33,867 nt of DNA, taken from Lachnospiraceae bacterium (lineage in GTDB: Bacteria > Bacillota > Clostridia > Lachnospirales > Lachnospiraceae). Location of the stretch: the NCBI GenBank assembly GCA_910576335.1, contig CAJTIU010000046.1:1-33867 (forward strand), in the 5' to 3' direction. Shown piece by piece: positions 8,519 to 16,861 of the stretch. Made by a program: the position numbers and the translations under genes. Within the stretch, counting starts at the first letter, position 1, and every line of letters starts with the position of its first letter. The notes beneath the pieces are model-generated. The model was not told where the DNA came from. It did not search any database and saw only the letters and a program-made list of their open reading frames with translations.

Positions 8519-8862
8519 TAAACCAATACTAATTGCCATCGCTTTGTCCATTGCAGGAAGAAACACTTGTCAAGAGTTCCCATATACTCCCGCAAACGTC
8601 ACTTATCAATCGTCCGTATCTGTTCAAGCAGGATGACAGAGTCCCTGTCAAGCCCCTCAACATCCTTTACTTCGGTATGTGTCGGTAATTTTGCCTTTGT
8701 CTGTGTTTTACCTGTTATGGCAGCGATAATGACTGTCGGGCTGTGGCTATTTCCTATATCATTAGAAATGATAAGTACGGGTCGTATGCCGTCCTGCTCC
8801 GAACCGACAACGGGATTATGCTCTGCGTAGTAGATGTCGCCACGCCTAATTGTTCTTTCCAT
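8519..8862 (-). pseudogene. mazF: Disrupted mazF/pemK-type mRNA interferase toxin
   Basis: Residues 1-87 match MazF/PemK toxins: [20 protein letters not shown], then [12 protein letters not shown] and [11 protein letters not shown], from an ATG at 8862 behind AGGAGG. Where the family continues with an Arg, a TGA stop occurs (8599-8601). Beyond it the same frame still encodes RLREYMGTLDK, and after a frameshift the typical end MDKAMAISIGL is readable down to 8519. So the C-terminal third is lost by one nonsense and one frameshift change. No MazE antitoxin lies upstream. The toxin is probably inactive, fitting decay of the surrounding conjugative element. Confidence 0.82.
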
Positions 8863-8880
8863 ATTCTTTAAAACCTCCTA

Positions 8881-9452
8881 TCTGGATTTAGGCAGGAATA
8901 CCCTGCCTATGTAACAGCCAGACGCAAGGAAGTATTTAAGGTCGGGAGAGCATAAAACAAGCCCTATTTTCAATGACCGCCCTGCATCTGGCTTTATGAT
9001 AAAAAGCATTTTCTATTTGTCCCCGACATCCCGAAAATGCTGATGCGTGATAACGCAGGGGAAGTCACCAAACGGTCAGCAGCAAACTGACGCCACGGGA
9101 ATTGCACCCCAACTGTCGGTCTGACAGAGCCGCCCCCATTGCCTGCGGCGGATTGGTAACCGCTCGGACTGTGGCTGGACGGGAGTATCATTGTCCTCTT
9201 TGTGGGTCATGGCGGAATCGGGAGCTGCCCGATATTTTCAGTCGGCATTTTTCGCTCACTGCCTTTCGGCGGGTCATGGCGCACCGCTGCACACGCTTAC
9301 ACTTATTACAGCCACAAAGAGAATGTATTTGGTGAATGGGTATTCGGTTGTCAAAGAGCCGTCCCGTTCCTGCCATAAAGCGAAACAGGTGAAAGGGCTT
9401 AAGCCCCTTCACCTGTTTGCTCACTCACCAAAGGCTGCGTGCAGTGTAAAAT
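8881..9452. other. Non-coding remnant with terminator-like palindrome
   Basis: No convincing gene. Short frames exist on both strands but lack ribosome sites and recognisable content; base composition is richer in G and C than the flanks. The notable structure is at 9383-9418: AAACAGGTGAAAGGGCTT against its inverse, 18-bp arms with one mismatch and no loop, followed by the C-terminal end of the sigma-factor remnant. It probably represents collapsed conjugative-element sequence between mazF and the sigma factor gene. Confidence 0.5.
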
Positions 9453-9704
9453 TTAAAAAATCTTAAAATTCTTTTTCAGCTTTTCAACTGCAATATCCAC
9501 GCTGAATTTTACCGCCCTTTTCGTGCAGCCCTCCAGCTTCGCAATCTGCTCATAGGTCAGCTCCCCGAAGAAGTACAGCTTCAGCCTGCGCCGCTGCACT
9601 TCTGGAAGTTCGGAAACCGCCCTATGTAGCTGCTCGTATTCGATGCTCTCTGAAACAATATCCTCAATCCTTTCTGCCTTATAAAAAGCTCTGTCATTCA
9701 GCAT
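9453..9704 (-). pseudogene. Truncated sigma-70-like factor of a conjugative element (region 4)
   Basis: 83 aa beginning MLNDRAFYKAERIEDIVSES. It contains a region-4 helix-turn-helix: LPEVQRRRLKLYFFGELTYE, then QIAKLEGCTKRAVKFSVDIA. Related proteins in Tn916-like and other Firmicute conjugative elements are about 140-200 aa, with extra sequence upstream of this point. Here there is no ribosome site before the Met and the upstream frame is closed, so the N-terminal part seems deleted. Region 4 normally contacts -35 elements; in these elements such proteins regulate transfer genes, none of which remain here. Confidence 0.7.
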
Positions 9705-9908
9705 AACATTTTGGCGTGTGTAAGGGAAGTTGTTGAAAATGATATAATTTATTCATAGGTGAATGACAGCATTTCCGTAATAAGCGGCAGTCCCATCCAA
9801 ACCTAAGCAAAGACAGTAAGACAGTTTGAGAATTGAAAAATCCCATGTTTTCATGTATAATTGGAAAAAGAGTTAAACTGGAAAATCAGAATTGATGGAG
9901 GGCAAACT

Positions 9909-10187
9909 ATGGAATATAAGGACTATATTAAGCAAGGCTTGAATGGGAACGCCCCATTAAAATTAATATTATGCGGAAATATACAGGAGACGGAAAATGA
10001 TAAAGTAGGTGTTGTATCAGTTGTGTATGCTACAAATGATAAGGACCTAGCAGAACAAAAAATGAATGAATTGATTGCCGTCAATCCTAATAATTATTAC
10101 ATGATTTATAGTGTGCCACTAAATGTTGATTTGACGGAACTTTCTCATTATCCTTCAATAGCAATTTCTAAAGATGATTTACAATAA
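9909..10187 (+). CDS. Small hypothetical protein
   Basis: 92 aa from ATG 9909, chosen over the in-frame ATG at 9861 because GGAGGG lies 7 nt before it. The product (MEYKDYIKQGLNGNAPLKLI and onward) is soluble, with alternating strands and a helix around DLAEQKMNELIAVNPNNYYM. No motif is recognised. It is the only apparently intact gene among fragments near the right border of element 1. Confidence 0.55.
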   Translation: MEYKDYIKQGLNGNAPLKLILCGNIQETENDKVGVVSVVYATNDKDLAEQKMNELIAVNPNNYYMIYSVPLNVDLTELSHYPSIAISKDDLQ

Positions 10188-10251
10188 AAGCAATTCCAGT
10201 TTGGCATACTGGAAAATCGGAGTTTATCTGAGAATTGCTTAAAAGAGCAAA

Positions 10252-10473
10252 TTGGTATATGCAGGATTACAGCAAGGTGGAGGCGAATACAGCGGGTTTT
10301 ACATATGGTTGCACACAAACACCGTTTTTTATGTGTTTTCGACTTTTGTGTATCCATGGTATATGACCTTTTTGTTTACTATTGCAGGCATGAGTTGCAA
10401 ATACGCTCTTCTGAAAAGGACGAACAAACAATTTGTTGCGGAGCGGATAAAAAAATTAGTTATTCCGTTTTAA
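10252..10473 (+). pseudogene. Internal fragment of a membrane acyltransferase (acyltransferase 3 type)
   Basis: About 74 residues containing TVFYVFSTFVYPWYMTFLFT then IAGMSCKYALLKRTNKQF and RIKKLVIPF. This resembles the early part of acyltransferase-3 membrane proteins (about 350 aa), where an FLFxxAG..S stretch precedes RxKRLxIPF. Both the start and the rest of the protein are missing; the frame stops at 10473. No ribosome site is seen. It is part of the decayed right third of element 1. Confidence 0.6.
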
Positions 10474-10530
10474 TTTTGAAAATGCTCCTGTTTATTTGAA
10501 CAAACAAATTCCAGTTTATCGGGCAAACAA

Positions 10531-10756
10531 CTAACCTGCTATATCAAATCTCGTTGAAGCAATGCCGTATATTGTTATCGTTCTCTCCGTATCTCTAACC
10601 TCGATAGAATAAGGCTTCCCGACATTCCCCGCATCTTCATTTTCATCATACTTCTTTATCCTCTCAAACGTCGAGAAGCTATGTATCGGAAACCCCACCG
10701 TATCATGTCCGTCCCAAAATACGGTAAGTGGAACATTACCGCTGCTTCTCTGGGTA
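10531..10756 (-). other. Gene fragment or coincidental frame cut by the element 1 border
   Basis: On the minus strand a frame runs from the border to a stop at 10531, including GNVPLTVFWDGHDTVGFPIH and ending TITIYGIASTRFDIAG. The composition looks protein-like, but I do not recognise it. As placed, its upstream part is antisense to cotJC segment 2, which cannot be its true start. In an excised circle the frame would continue to an ATG at 3856 for an 82-aa product. No good ribosome site precedes that ATG, so this is weak. Confidence 0.3.
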
Positions 10757-10776
10757 CAGAAGAACTGGCGCACATG
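10730..10776 (+). other. attR of element 1 (core GGTA at 10753-10756)
   Basis: The element arm 10730-10751 (GGAACATT at its distal end, GCTTCTCT proximal) mirrors the arm at 3833-3854. Right of the core, cotJC coding resumes as CAGAAGAACTGGCG. The inverted arms are centred exactly on the GG at 10753-10754, which is therefore the likely crossover dinucleotide. Confidence 0.85.
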
Positions 10777-10976
10777 GAAATGGTCTGCGCCATTGTCCAT
10801 CAGCTTACTAGAAACCTGACCCCAGATAAGTTGATTGAGTCCGGTTTCGACAAATATTATGTAGATCACACACTGGCCCTCTGGCCGCAGGCAGCAAGCG
10901 GCGCTCCTTGGACCGCAACATATTTCCAGTCTAAAGGAGACCCGATTACAGATATTCATGAGGATATGGCCGCAGA
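10757..10976 (+). CDS. cotJC: cotJC segment 2 of 4 (codons 63-135 plus two bases)
   Basis: Encodes T63 to A135: TEELAHMEMV, HQLTRNLTPDKL, YYVDHTLALWPQAASG, TYFQSKGDPITDIHEDMAA. It holds the helix-B ligands E65 and H68 (ExxH). It has no start codon or ribosome site of its own at the proper place; the frame only makes sense when joined to segment 1. After GCC GCA GA the element sequence takes over and a stop occurs at once (D-G-T-I-L-stop at 10992). The remaining two bases of codon 136 are completed by G25234 to give GAG (Glu). Confidence 0.96.
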
Positions 10977-11000
10977 TGGTACGATTTTGTAAGTGCAACA
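10952..11000 (+). other. attL of element 2 (core GCAGA at 10972-10976)
   Basis: Left is cotJC coding; right (10977-11000) is an element arm ending in CAACA. It mirrors 25208-25231 at the other border with 17 of 24 positions complementary, centred on the GA at 10975-10976. A rival reading of the shared sequence as CGCAG would add one Ala codon and spoil the even symmetry, so GCAGA is preferred. Confidence 0.8.
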
Positions 11001-11060
11001 TTTGGGGGTTAAGAGACGGTTCTCCATATCTGATATACGATTACACCAGATATGAGAACC

Positions 11061-12629
11061 TTAGAAATTCCAATGTATTTCAACAGGTACTTCCTTAGTT
11101 ACAGGGTCTTTTTTGCCGACCAGTATATAATCAATCAGCTTTTCGACCGTTTCTCTGTCTAAGTGTTCGAGATATGTATATTGCTCAATCAACTGATGTC
11201 TGTTGTCACCAGCCTGTATTTTTCTTTCGACAACTTCAAGCTGCTTCTGCGTATCTGCCACCAGTTTTTCAAGCCTGTCTTTTTGTTTCTGGAAGTCTTT
11301 TGATAAATTTATGTAATCCTGTTCCGTAATAACTCCTTTTACCTTATCTAAATACAATTCACGAATACCTTTTATGTATTCCATGATTTTTTTCTGATAA
11401 GCGGCAATTTCTTTTTGGAGAGTTTCTTTATTTCCTCGCAAATCACTGTTAAAGACTACATTTTGCTCTAACTCGTCTTTATTGAGATAAGCTGCGGATA
11501 ACTTGTTAAGTTCCTCGATTACCGCCTGTTCCATTTTCGGAACAGATATAAAAGAACCGATACAAGCGTCTTTGGCAACGCGGCGGTTAGAACACCTTAA
11601 ATAGCGTCTGCCGTCTCTCTGTTTATTAGAACACATAGTATAGCCGCAATTCATACAACGAGCTTTTCTTGCGAATAATCCTATTTCCCCCTCTGTAAAT
11701 GGCTTTGCCTTTTGAGCTATCAGTGCTTGAACTTTCTCCCACAGCTCACGGTCAATAATTGGTTCATGCGTTCCCTCAACAATGTACCATTGATTCTTAG
11801 GTCTTGGTTTATTCTGCTTTGTCTTATAAGAGACACTGCCATATTTCCCCTGAACCATGTTGCCAATGTAGATTTCATTTACCAGCATATCCGATATAGC
11901 AAAATATTTCCATAAGGTACTGTTTTTCCTTTTTGGCTGCTGATAACGTAATCCGTGAATCCGTTTGTATTCCGTAGGATTTGGAACCCCTCTGTCATTC
12001 AGCATACGGGCAATGGCTGTCTTTCCATACCCCTGTGAAAACAGGGTAAAAACTTCTCTGACGACCTGTGCAGCTTCTTCGTCAATAATTAAATGTCCTT
12101 TTATATCCGGGTCTTTTTTGTATCCATATAAAGCAAACGCCCCGATATGATGTCCGTTTTTCCGTCTGTCTGTCAGAACGCTTTTGATATTGTCCGACAT
12201 ATCCTCCAAATACCACTCATTTACAAGTCCGTTAATCTGTCTTGACTTTTTATTTCCTTTATTAGCAGTATCTGCATTATCAACAATACTGATAAAACGA
12301 ATCCCCCATATGGGAAACAGTCCGTGAATGTATTTTTCCACCAACTCTAATTCTCTGGTGAATCTAGATTGAGTCTTACAGAGGATAATATCAAACTTAT
12401 GCTCCCTTGCGTCTGCCAGCAGCCTGTTAAATTCTGGTCGCCGCCTGTCTGCGCCGGCATAATCATCATCACTGTAAATACCTGTGACTTCCCAGCCTTG
12501 TTCTAACGAATACTGCAATAACATTGACTTTTGATTCTGAATACTATTACTGTCATCTGTTTCTGATTGTTTGTTTCTATCTTCTTCTGATAAGCGGCAA
12601 TATATAGCAACCTTTGATTTTGTACTCAT
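11061..12629 (-). CDS. Large serine recombinase of element 2 (522 aa)
   Basis: Catalytic domain about 1-150: YCRLSEED with nucleophile Ser14, DDYAGADRRRPEFNRLL, and QSRFTRELE. The recombinase domain follows (GAFALYGYKKDP near 185), then a zinc ribbon CMNCGYTMCSNKQRDGRRYL (near 350) and a coiled coil with a C-terminal DNA-contact region. Length is within the 450-600 aa of SpoIVCA/TnpX-type enzymes. ATG at 12629 with AGGAG. Its 3' end is 85 bp from the left att core, the usual position for the cognate integrase. It would join or excise attL2/attR2. Upstream and co-oriented is a 48-aa ORF that may be an accessory factor. Confidence 0.95.
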   Translation of the reverse strand: MSTKSKVAIYCRLSEEDRNKQSETDDSNSIQNQKSMLLQYSLEQGWEVTGIYSDDDYAGADRRRPEFNRLLADAREHKFDIILCKTQSRFTRELELVEKYIHGLFPIWGIRFISIVDNADTANKGNKKSRQINGLVNEWYLEDMSDNIKSVLTDRRKNGHHIGAFALYGYKKDPDIKGHLIIDEEAAQVVREVFTLFSQGYGKTAIARMLNDRGVPNPTEYKRIHGLRYQQPKRKNSTLWKYFAISDMLVNEIYIGNMVQGKYGSVSYKTKQNKPRPKNQWYIVEGTHEPIIDRELWEKVQALIAQKAKPFTEGEIGLFARKARCMNCGYTMCSNKQRDGRRYLRCSNRRVAKDACIGSFISVPKMEQAVIEELNKLSAAYLNKDELEQNVVFNSDLRGNKETLQKEIAAYQKKIMEYIKGIRELYLDKVKGVITEQDYINLSKDFQKQKDRLEKLVADTQKQLEVVERKIQAGDNRHQLIEQYTYLEHLDRETVEKLIDYILVGKKDPVTKEVPVEIHWNF

Positions 12630-12710
12630 AATGTTCTGTTCTCCTTTTCAGAGAAGCCAAAACAAACTATCTCTACATGATATTATTATACCATTTTTGA
12701 GACAGTCTGC

Positions 12711-12857
12711 CTATGATTTGGCAGGTATTCTCTGCCCTTTATTCCTTTCAAATTCATTGATTAATTCTATCCATTTTCGTGTGTATTCTTTTGTAAATGC
12801 CGCTTTTTCCTTTGTCTTAAACACATTCCTGCAAACTATTTTTGTACCATTTGCCAA
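12711..12857 (-). CDS. Small recombinase-associated protein (48 aa, TTG start)
   Basis: Starts with TTG at 12857 behind GAGGTGATTAC; the reading is LANGTKIVCRNVFKTKEKAA then FTKEYTRKWIELINEFERNK, ending at 12711. The pattern 'xNVF.TKe...FTk.wiELIN..E.nK' is one I associate with short ORFs placed just upstream of serine recombinases in clostridial elements. It is 81 bp upstream of the recombinase and probably in one transcript. A recombination-directionality factor is a reasonable guess from size and place; sequence alone does not show it. Confidence 0.65.
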   Translation of the reverse strand: MANGTKIVCRNVFKTKEKAAFTKEYTRKWIELINEFERNKGQRIPAKS

Positions 12858-12883
12858 GTAATCACCTCACCACAATATATTAC

Positions 12884-12913
12884 AAAGTATGCAAAAATGC
12901 TTGTACATTATGA
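12884..12913 (-). promoter_or_regulatory. Candidate SigE-type promoter for the element 2 recombinase operon
   Basis: On the minus strand TCATAAT (12907-12913) is 15 bp from CATACTTT (12884-12891), 26 bp before the TTG start. Against the SigE consensus (KMATATT, 14-bp spacer, CATACAnT) this is 6/7 and 6/8. The overlapping CATAATGTA also matches the SigK -10 pattern CATAnnnTA. A mother-cell promoter here would explain developmental excision. Sequences 12914-13019 upstream contain no gene. Confidence 0.4.
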
Positions 12914-13019
12914 AAGAAAATGTTATACCATATGCAATCAGACGGCTAGTACAGCACTGCTATTATTCGGCTGTCCGCGTATAATTATGTATTGATATAG
13001 TTTGAAGAAAGGACGGGAG

Positions 13020-13385
13020 AATATATGGAATATATGTCTGCACCACAAGCAGCGGCTGTTATCCCTCAACCGTGACGGTACTACAGTTATGTGCGTTACC
13101 CATGATCCAAAGGCAGCAGCCAGGTGTAGCAGGGTGCTGTATATCATGGACAGCGGTATCGTGGGTGAAAAGGATATGGGACATTTTGACAGCAGCGGCA
13201 AGGAACTTCGCGACCGTGAAAGAGAACTGAATATTTATGACCGATATTCTGATTGTGGAGGACGAAAAGGAACTGGCGGACTTGCTACCGACTTCCTGCG
13301 AGAAGAAGGATATGTCGTATCAAGCGTGAACAGTGGAGTACGTGCCGTACATCTTTTTGAACGATATGGCGCAGTTTTATACTGC
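13020..13385 (+). pseudogene. Collapsed ABC-transporter ATPase and response-regulator remnant
   Basis: The frame contains LNRDGTTVMCVTHDPKAAAR then LYIMDSGIVGEKDMGHF, the C-terminal end (H-loop THDPKAAAR) of a MacB/BceA-type ABC ATPase. After RDRERELN the sequence switches to a response regulator start: RILIVEDEKELADLL in one frame, TDFLREEGYVVSSVNSGVRAV in another, with a frameshift between. Both genes are truncated. Such pairs are found as antimicrobial-peptide resistance modules; here they are relics left of the metabolic operon. Confidence 0.7.
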
Positions 13386-13397
13386 CCAATTTCTGAC

Positions 13398-13444
13398 AAA
13401 ATAAGCGGCAGTCCGCAAAACAGCTGCGGACTGCCGCTTATTTT
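13398..13444. terminator. Strong bidirectional terminator after glcD
   Basis: 20-bp perfect arms (AAAATAAGCGGCAGTCCGCA and its inverse) with a 7-nt loop, A4 and T4 at the outer edges. It ends the minus-strand metabolic operon, overlapping the glcD stop codon, and blocks read-through from the remnant on the left. Confidence 0.88.
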
Positions 13445-14828
13445 ATATTACCTTACCCGGATTCAGTAATCCTTTCGGATCAAAAACCCGTTTAATCCCC
13501 TGCATAATCCCTATCTGTTCTTCTCCTAGCTGTTCTCTTAAATATACCCGCTTCGCATATCCAATTCCGTGCTCGCCGGAAACTGCGCCTCCGATTTCGG
13601 CCGCCTTTACATACATATCCTCCATGACGCTCTCAAGCTTTTCCCTCCAGGCCCCCTCTTCAAGATTGTCACGGCATATATAGATATGAAGATTTCCATC
13701 TCCCGCATGTCCAAAACTCGGTATCCGAATATGATATTTTTCTGCGAGTTCATGTGTATAGCGTATAAATTCTGCAATTTTATTTCGAGGAACAACAACG
13801 TCACACTCGTCCATTTCCGTTGTAGACGCCTTAATCGCTTCCAGGAACGCACCTCTGGCAGACCACACAGCGTCCTTTCTCTCTGGTGTATCCACTAGAA
13901 AAACATCCAGCGCCCCATTCTCAAGACAGAGCCTGGCCGTTTTGTCATATTCCGCCTCCACCTGCATCCTGGAATTTCCGTCAAAAGTCAGAAGCAGATA
14001 AGCCGGACTCTTTCTGTCTGGAAATTTCTTTCCAAGGAAGTCCTCAGCAAATAAGATAACCTCCCGTTCCATAAACTCAATTGCCGTGGGGCTGGATTTC
14101 AGCCGTATAATTTCCGGTACAGCTCCAATCGCATCCTCCATTTTTCCATAAGGAATGAGGAGGCTGACCGAATGTTCAGGAAGAGGGACAAGCTTTAATA
14201 TTAATTTCGTAATAATTCCCAGCGTTCCCTCGGAACCGATCATTAGATCCTTCAGACTATATCCAGAGCTGTTTTTTACGATCTTGCCTCCAAATTCTTC
14301 TACCTCTCCGTTAGGAAGCACGACTGTCATTCCACGAACATAATCTCTTGTCACTCCGTACTTTACAGCCCGCATCCCGCCTGCATTGGTACTGACATTG
14401 CCTCCGATTGTCGCGGACTTTTCCCCCGGATCGGGCGGATACAAAAATTGATGGTCTTCTGCAAATTTTGCAAGCTCCATCAACAGGACGCCTGGTTCTA
14501 CCGTAACTGTCAGATTTTCCTCATCCAGCTCCAAAATATGATTCATCAAAGTTGTTTCAATCATAATACCGCCGTCAAGGGCAACAGCCGCCCCCACAAG
14601 CCCTGTACCGGCTCCCCGCACAACAACCGGTATCTCCTGATCGTATGCATATCTCATGATGGAGGAAACTTCTTCTGTAGACTGAACCTTAATCAAAATA
14701 TCAGGATACCCTGACACCCCGCCCAGCTCGTCATGACTGTAATCCTCACCGATTTCCTCCTTTGTCCAAATCCGCGGTACATCCACAATTTCTTTTAAAT
14801 AGGCAATCTGTTCCTGTTTCAGACTCAT
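13443..14828 (-). CDS. glcD: FAD-linked 2-hydroxyacid (lactate/glycolate) dehydrogenase, GlcD/LctD type
   Basis: 461 aa from ATG 14828 ([15 protein letters not shown]) behind AGGAGG. FAD-binding PCMH domain about 40-215: [20 protein letters not shown] for the pyrophosphate, and [21 protein letters not shown]-terminal FAD-oxidase domain with HAGDGNLH (near 385) and SGEHGIG (near 425), both family signatures. It oxidises a 2-hydroxyacid such as D-lactate at FAD. The start overlaps the etfA stop by 4 nt. The EtfB-EtfA-GlcD order, with a ferredoxin-like domain on EtfA, is that of the Acetobacterium electron-bifurcating lactate dehydrogenase (LctBCD). Substrate is inferred; another 2-hydroxyacid is possible. 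Confidence 0.92.
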   Translation of the reverse strand: MSLKQEQIAYLKEIVDVPRIWTKEEIGEDYSHDELGGVSGYPDILIKVQSTEEVSSIMRYAYDQEIPVVVRGAGTGLVGAAVALDGGIMIETTLMNHILELDEENLTVTVEPGVLLMELAKFAEDHQFLYPPDPGEKSATIGGNVSTNAGGMRAVKYGVTRDYVRGMTVVLPNGEVEEFGGKIVKNSSGYSLKDLMIGSEGTLGIITKLILKLVPLPEHSVSLLIPYGKMEDAIGAVPEIIRLKSSPTAIEFMEREVILFAEDFLGKKFPDRKSPAYLLLTFDGNSRMQVEAEYDKTARLCLENGALDVFLVDTPERKDAVWSARGAFLEAIKASTTEMDECDVVVPRNKIAEFIRYTHELAEKYHIRIPSFGHAGDGNLHIYICRDNLEEGAWREKLESVMEDMYVKAAEIGGAVSGEHGIGYAKRVYLREQLGEEQIGIMQGIKRVFDPKGLLNPGKVI

Positions 14829-16018
14829 CTTGCTCCTCCTTTCAGTCTGCAAAGAAGCTTTGGAAGAATCTCGTACAAATCTCCCACAAAGCAATAATGT
14901 GCCAGATTAAATATATCCGCATTTTTATCCTGATTTATAGAAATAATGCATTCCGCGCCCTTCATGCCCGCAGCAAACTGGACCGATCCTGAAATCCCCA
15001 GCGTAATGATTAATTTAGGCTTCACTGTACGCCCGCTTAAACCAATCTGCCTTCTTGCGTCAAACCATCCCGCCTCAATCAATGGTCTGGTGCAGGCAAG
15101 CTGCGCTCCGAGAAGTTCTGCAAGCTCTTGTGCCATTGCCAGATCCTGCCTGCTTTTGACTCCCCTTCCCACTGCGACAATCACCTCGGCCTGCGCAATA
15201 TCAATTGTCTTGGGCTTCTCAATTTCTCTCTGAACTTTCACACAAGATTTCAGCTTTTCATCCGCAAGCCCCATCTTTTCTATCTTCCCTGATGCCTGTC
15301 TGCTGCGCTCTGCTGATGAAAACACCTTATACCGCACTGTGCAAAACTGTGGTCTGCAATTTGGAGTAACAATCTGCGCCATAATATTACCCCCGAAAGC
15401 CGGCCGGATCTGCACCAGATCTGTATTTTTTTTCATCTTTAATACTGTACAATCTGCAGTCAGCCCTGTCTGGAATCTCGCGGCCGCTCTGGGAGCAAGA
15501 GAACGCCCTTTCACCGTTGCGCCATACATCATGACAGAAGGATGTATTTTGTTTACAAAATCTTCAATCACATTCGTATAAGGACCTGGCTTAAACTCGC
15601 TAAGATACTGGCTGTCATAACAGTATACACAATCTGCACCGTAATGCAGAAGCTCCTCCGCTATCCTGGAAAGCTCATATCCCACAAGCAGCACATAAAC
15701 TGGATGACCGTTTACCTCTGCCAGTTCCTTTGCCTTACCCAGCAGTTCATATACCACTGGATGCACTTCTCCCTTTTCCCATTCTGCAAAAACAGCAATA
15801 CCATTCCAGAGATTTTTATCAATCTCTTGCGCCGCTTCCTCCTCGAATGTAACTACTCCCGGAACACCGTTCTTTACGCAAAGCCTGCACATTCTGCAGC
15901 CTGCATCAATTTTAAGTGTTCCATCCTCATATGAAATTGCATGAAAAGGACATAGTGCACACATTTTTTCTGCAATTTCAGAAGTCACCTTTTCCTGGTG
16001 CACTTTTAAACTTCCCAT
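14825..16018 (-). CDS. etfA: Electron transfer flavoprotein alpha subunit with N-terminal Fe-S-type domain
   Basis: 397 aa, longer than plain EtfA (about 310) because of an N-terminal cysteine-rich ferredoxin-like domain: CALCPFHAI and [15 protein letters not shown] (about residues 19-55), roughly one cluster's worth of Cys. Then the EtfA N-domain ([35 protein letters not shown]) and the FAD-binding C-domain ([44 protein letters not shown]). The FAD motif and SGRTVxP are intact. It pairs with EtfB (22 bp upstream) and delivers or takes electrons from the GlcD-type dehydrogenase. The Fe-S extension supports coupling to ferredoxin as in LctC. Confidence 0.94.
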   Translation of the reverse strand: MGSLKVHQEKVTSEIAEKMCALCPFHAISYEDGTLKIDAGCRMCRLCVKNGVPGVVTFEEEAAQEIDKNLWNGIAVFAEWEKGEVHPVVYELLGKAKELAEVNGHPVYVLLVGYELSRIAEELLHYGADCVYCYDSQYLSEFKPGPYTNVIEDFVNKIHPSVMMYGATVKGRSLAPRAAARFQTGLTADCTVLKMKKNTDLVQIRPAFGGNIMAQIVTPNCRPQFCTVRYKVFSSAERSRQASGKIEKMGLADEKLKSCVKVQREIEKPKTIDIAQAEVIVAVGRGVKSRQDLAMAQELAELLGAQLACTRPLIEAGWFDARRQIGLSGRTVKPKLIITLGISGSVQFAAGMKGAECIISINQDKNADIFNLAHYCFVGDLYEILPKLLCRLKGGAR

Positions 16019-16039
16019 TTTAATTTACTCCTAATTGTT

Positions 16040-16843
16040 CTATACTTTATTCTCTGAAACAAATTTTTTCTCAAGCAGCACCTGATAGAATAGATTCCCC
16101 AGTTTCTCCGGCTCTCCCTCGTATTTCTGACAGGAAGCGTTCCTCTCCGGCGGAAAGATACGTTCTACCTGTGTTGGAGAACCTTCCAGGCCGTAATGTC
16201 TCCTGTCCTTGTCCGAAAAATCAGACAATCCAATCCGTTCAATTTCCAAACCTCCTGTTTTCATCTTTCTTTTGTAAGAAGGCAGCCTTGGAGTATTGGC
16301 ATCTTTTTCTATCGTCAGAAGGCAGGGCATGAAAAGTTTAAGCTGTCTCTGACAGTTCTCCTGATTTTCTAAAACTGTAAGCTCATTTCCCTCCGCTTCC
16401 AAAACCATTTCTACATTTGCTATATGCTCTATTCCGAGAAATTCCGCCATTTCAGGCCCAACCTGTGCAGTATCCCCGTCCGTTGTCTGTTTCCCGCATA
16501 AAATCAAATCATATGTACCAGCTTTCCTGACTCCCTGGCTTAAAGCATAGCTGGTTGCCGCAACATCAGAACCTGCAAAGCTTCTGTCGCTGATTAAAAT
16601 CCCTCTGTCTGCTCCCATCCAGACCGCTTCCCGCAGCACCGCTTCCGCCTGCCCCGGTCCCATCGTAATCACATCCACTTTTCCGCCGTATTTTTCACGT
16701 AGCAAAAGCGCCTGTTCTATTGCAAAAAGATCAAAGGGATTCATTTTTGCCTCCACTCCGTCCCGTTTCAGTACACCAGTTTCCTCATCTACTTCAACCG
16801 CTGTCGTCCCCGGCACCTGTTTGATACAAACAAGAATCTCCAT
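16040..16843 (-). CDS. etfB: Electron transfer flavoprotein beta subunit
   Basis: 267 aa, usual length. It begins MEILVCIKQVPGTTAVEVDE and holds MNPFDLFAIEQAL, VITMGPGQAEAVLREA, and LILCGKQTTDGDTAQVGPEMAE, all EtfB signatures; the last helps bind the second flavin in bifurcating Etfs. ATG at 16843 preceded by GGGGG. Lies 18 bp after rpiR and 21 bp before etfA on the same strand, so likely cotranscribed with both the nan-type genes and glcD. This links amino sugar breakdown to lactate-type redox chemistry on the same element. Confidence 0.94.
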   Translation of the reverse strand: MEILVCIKQVPGTTAVEVDEETGVLKRDGVEAKMNPFDLFAIEQALLLREKYGGKVDVITMGPGQAEAVLREAVWMGADRGILISDRSFAGSDVAATSYALSQGVRKAGTYDLILCGKQTTDGDTAQVGPEMAEFLGIEHIANVEMVLEAEGNELTVLENQENCQRQLKLFMPCLLTIEKDANTPRLPSYKRKMKTGGLEIERIGLSDFSDKDRRHYGLEGSPTQVERIFPPERNASCQKYEGEPEKLGNLFYQVLLEKKFVSENKV

Positions 16844-16861
16844 ACATTACCCCCTATCCTG

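Larger units (their letters stand above)
3834..10756. mobile_element. Intervening element 1 in cotJC (6,923 bp)
   Basis: The boundaries follow from cotJC: codons 1-62 end at 3833 and codon 63 resumes at 10756/10757. Removing 3834-10756 joins GGT A|CA GAA GAA as Gly-Thr-Glu-Glu, the exact family sequence. Contents are a chemotaxis receptor, a MATE fragment, a 549-aa serine recombinase, a small TTG-start protein, a broken mazF, a truncated sigma factor, a small hypothetical protein and gene fragments. It is a mosaic of at least two mobile units. Unlike elements 2 and 3, no recombinase adjoins either end. Confidence 0.9.

Noticed and set aside
8994-9466. Short frames on both strands between mazF and the sigma remnant
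   Set aside because: Low-complexity translations without start signals; one overlaps a long palindrome. Treated as non-coding remnant.
10531-11001. 156-aa minus-strand frame over the segment 2 region
   Set aside because: Its N-terminal two-thirds are antisense to cotJC segment 2; only the part left of the border could belong to a real gene, and that is listed as uncertain.
12938-13201. 87-aa minus-strand frame
   Set aside because: Antisense to the recognisable ABC ATPase remnant, with no start signal.
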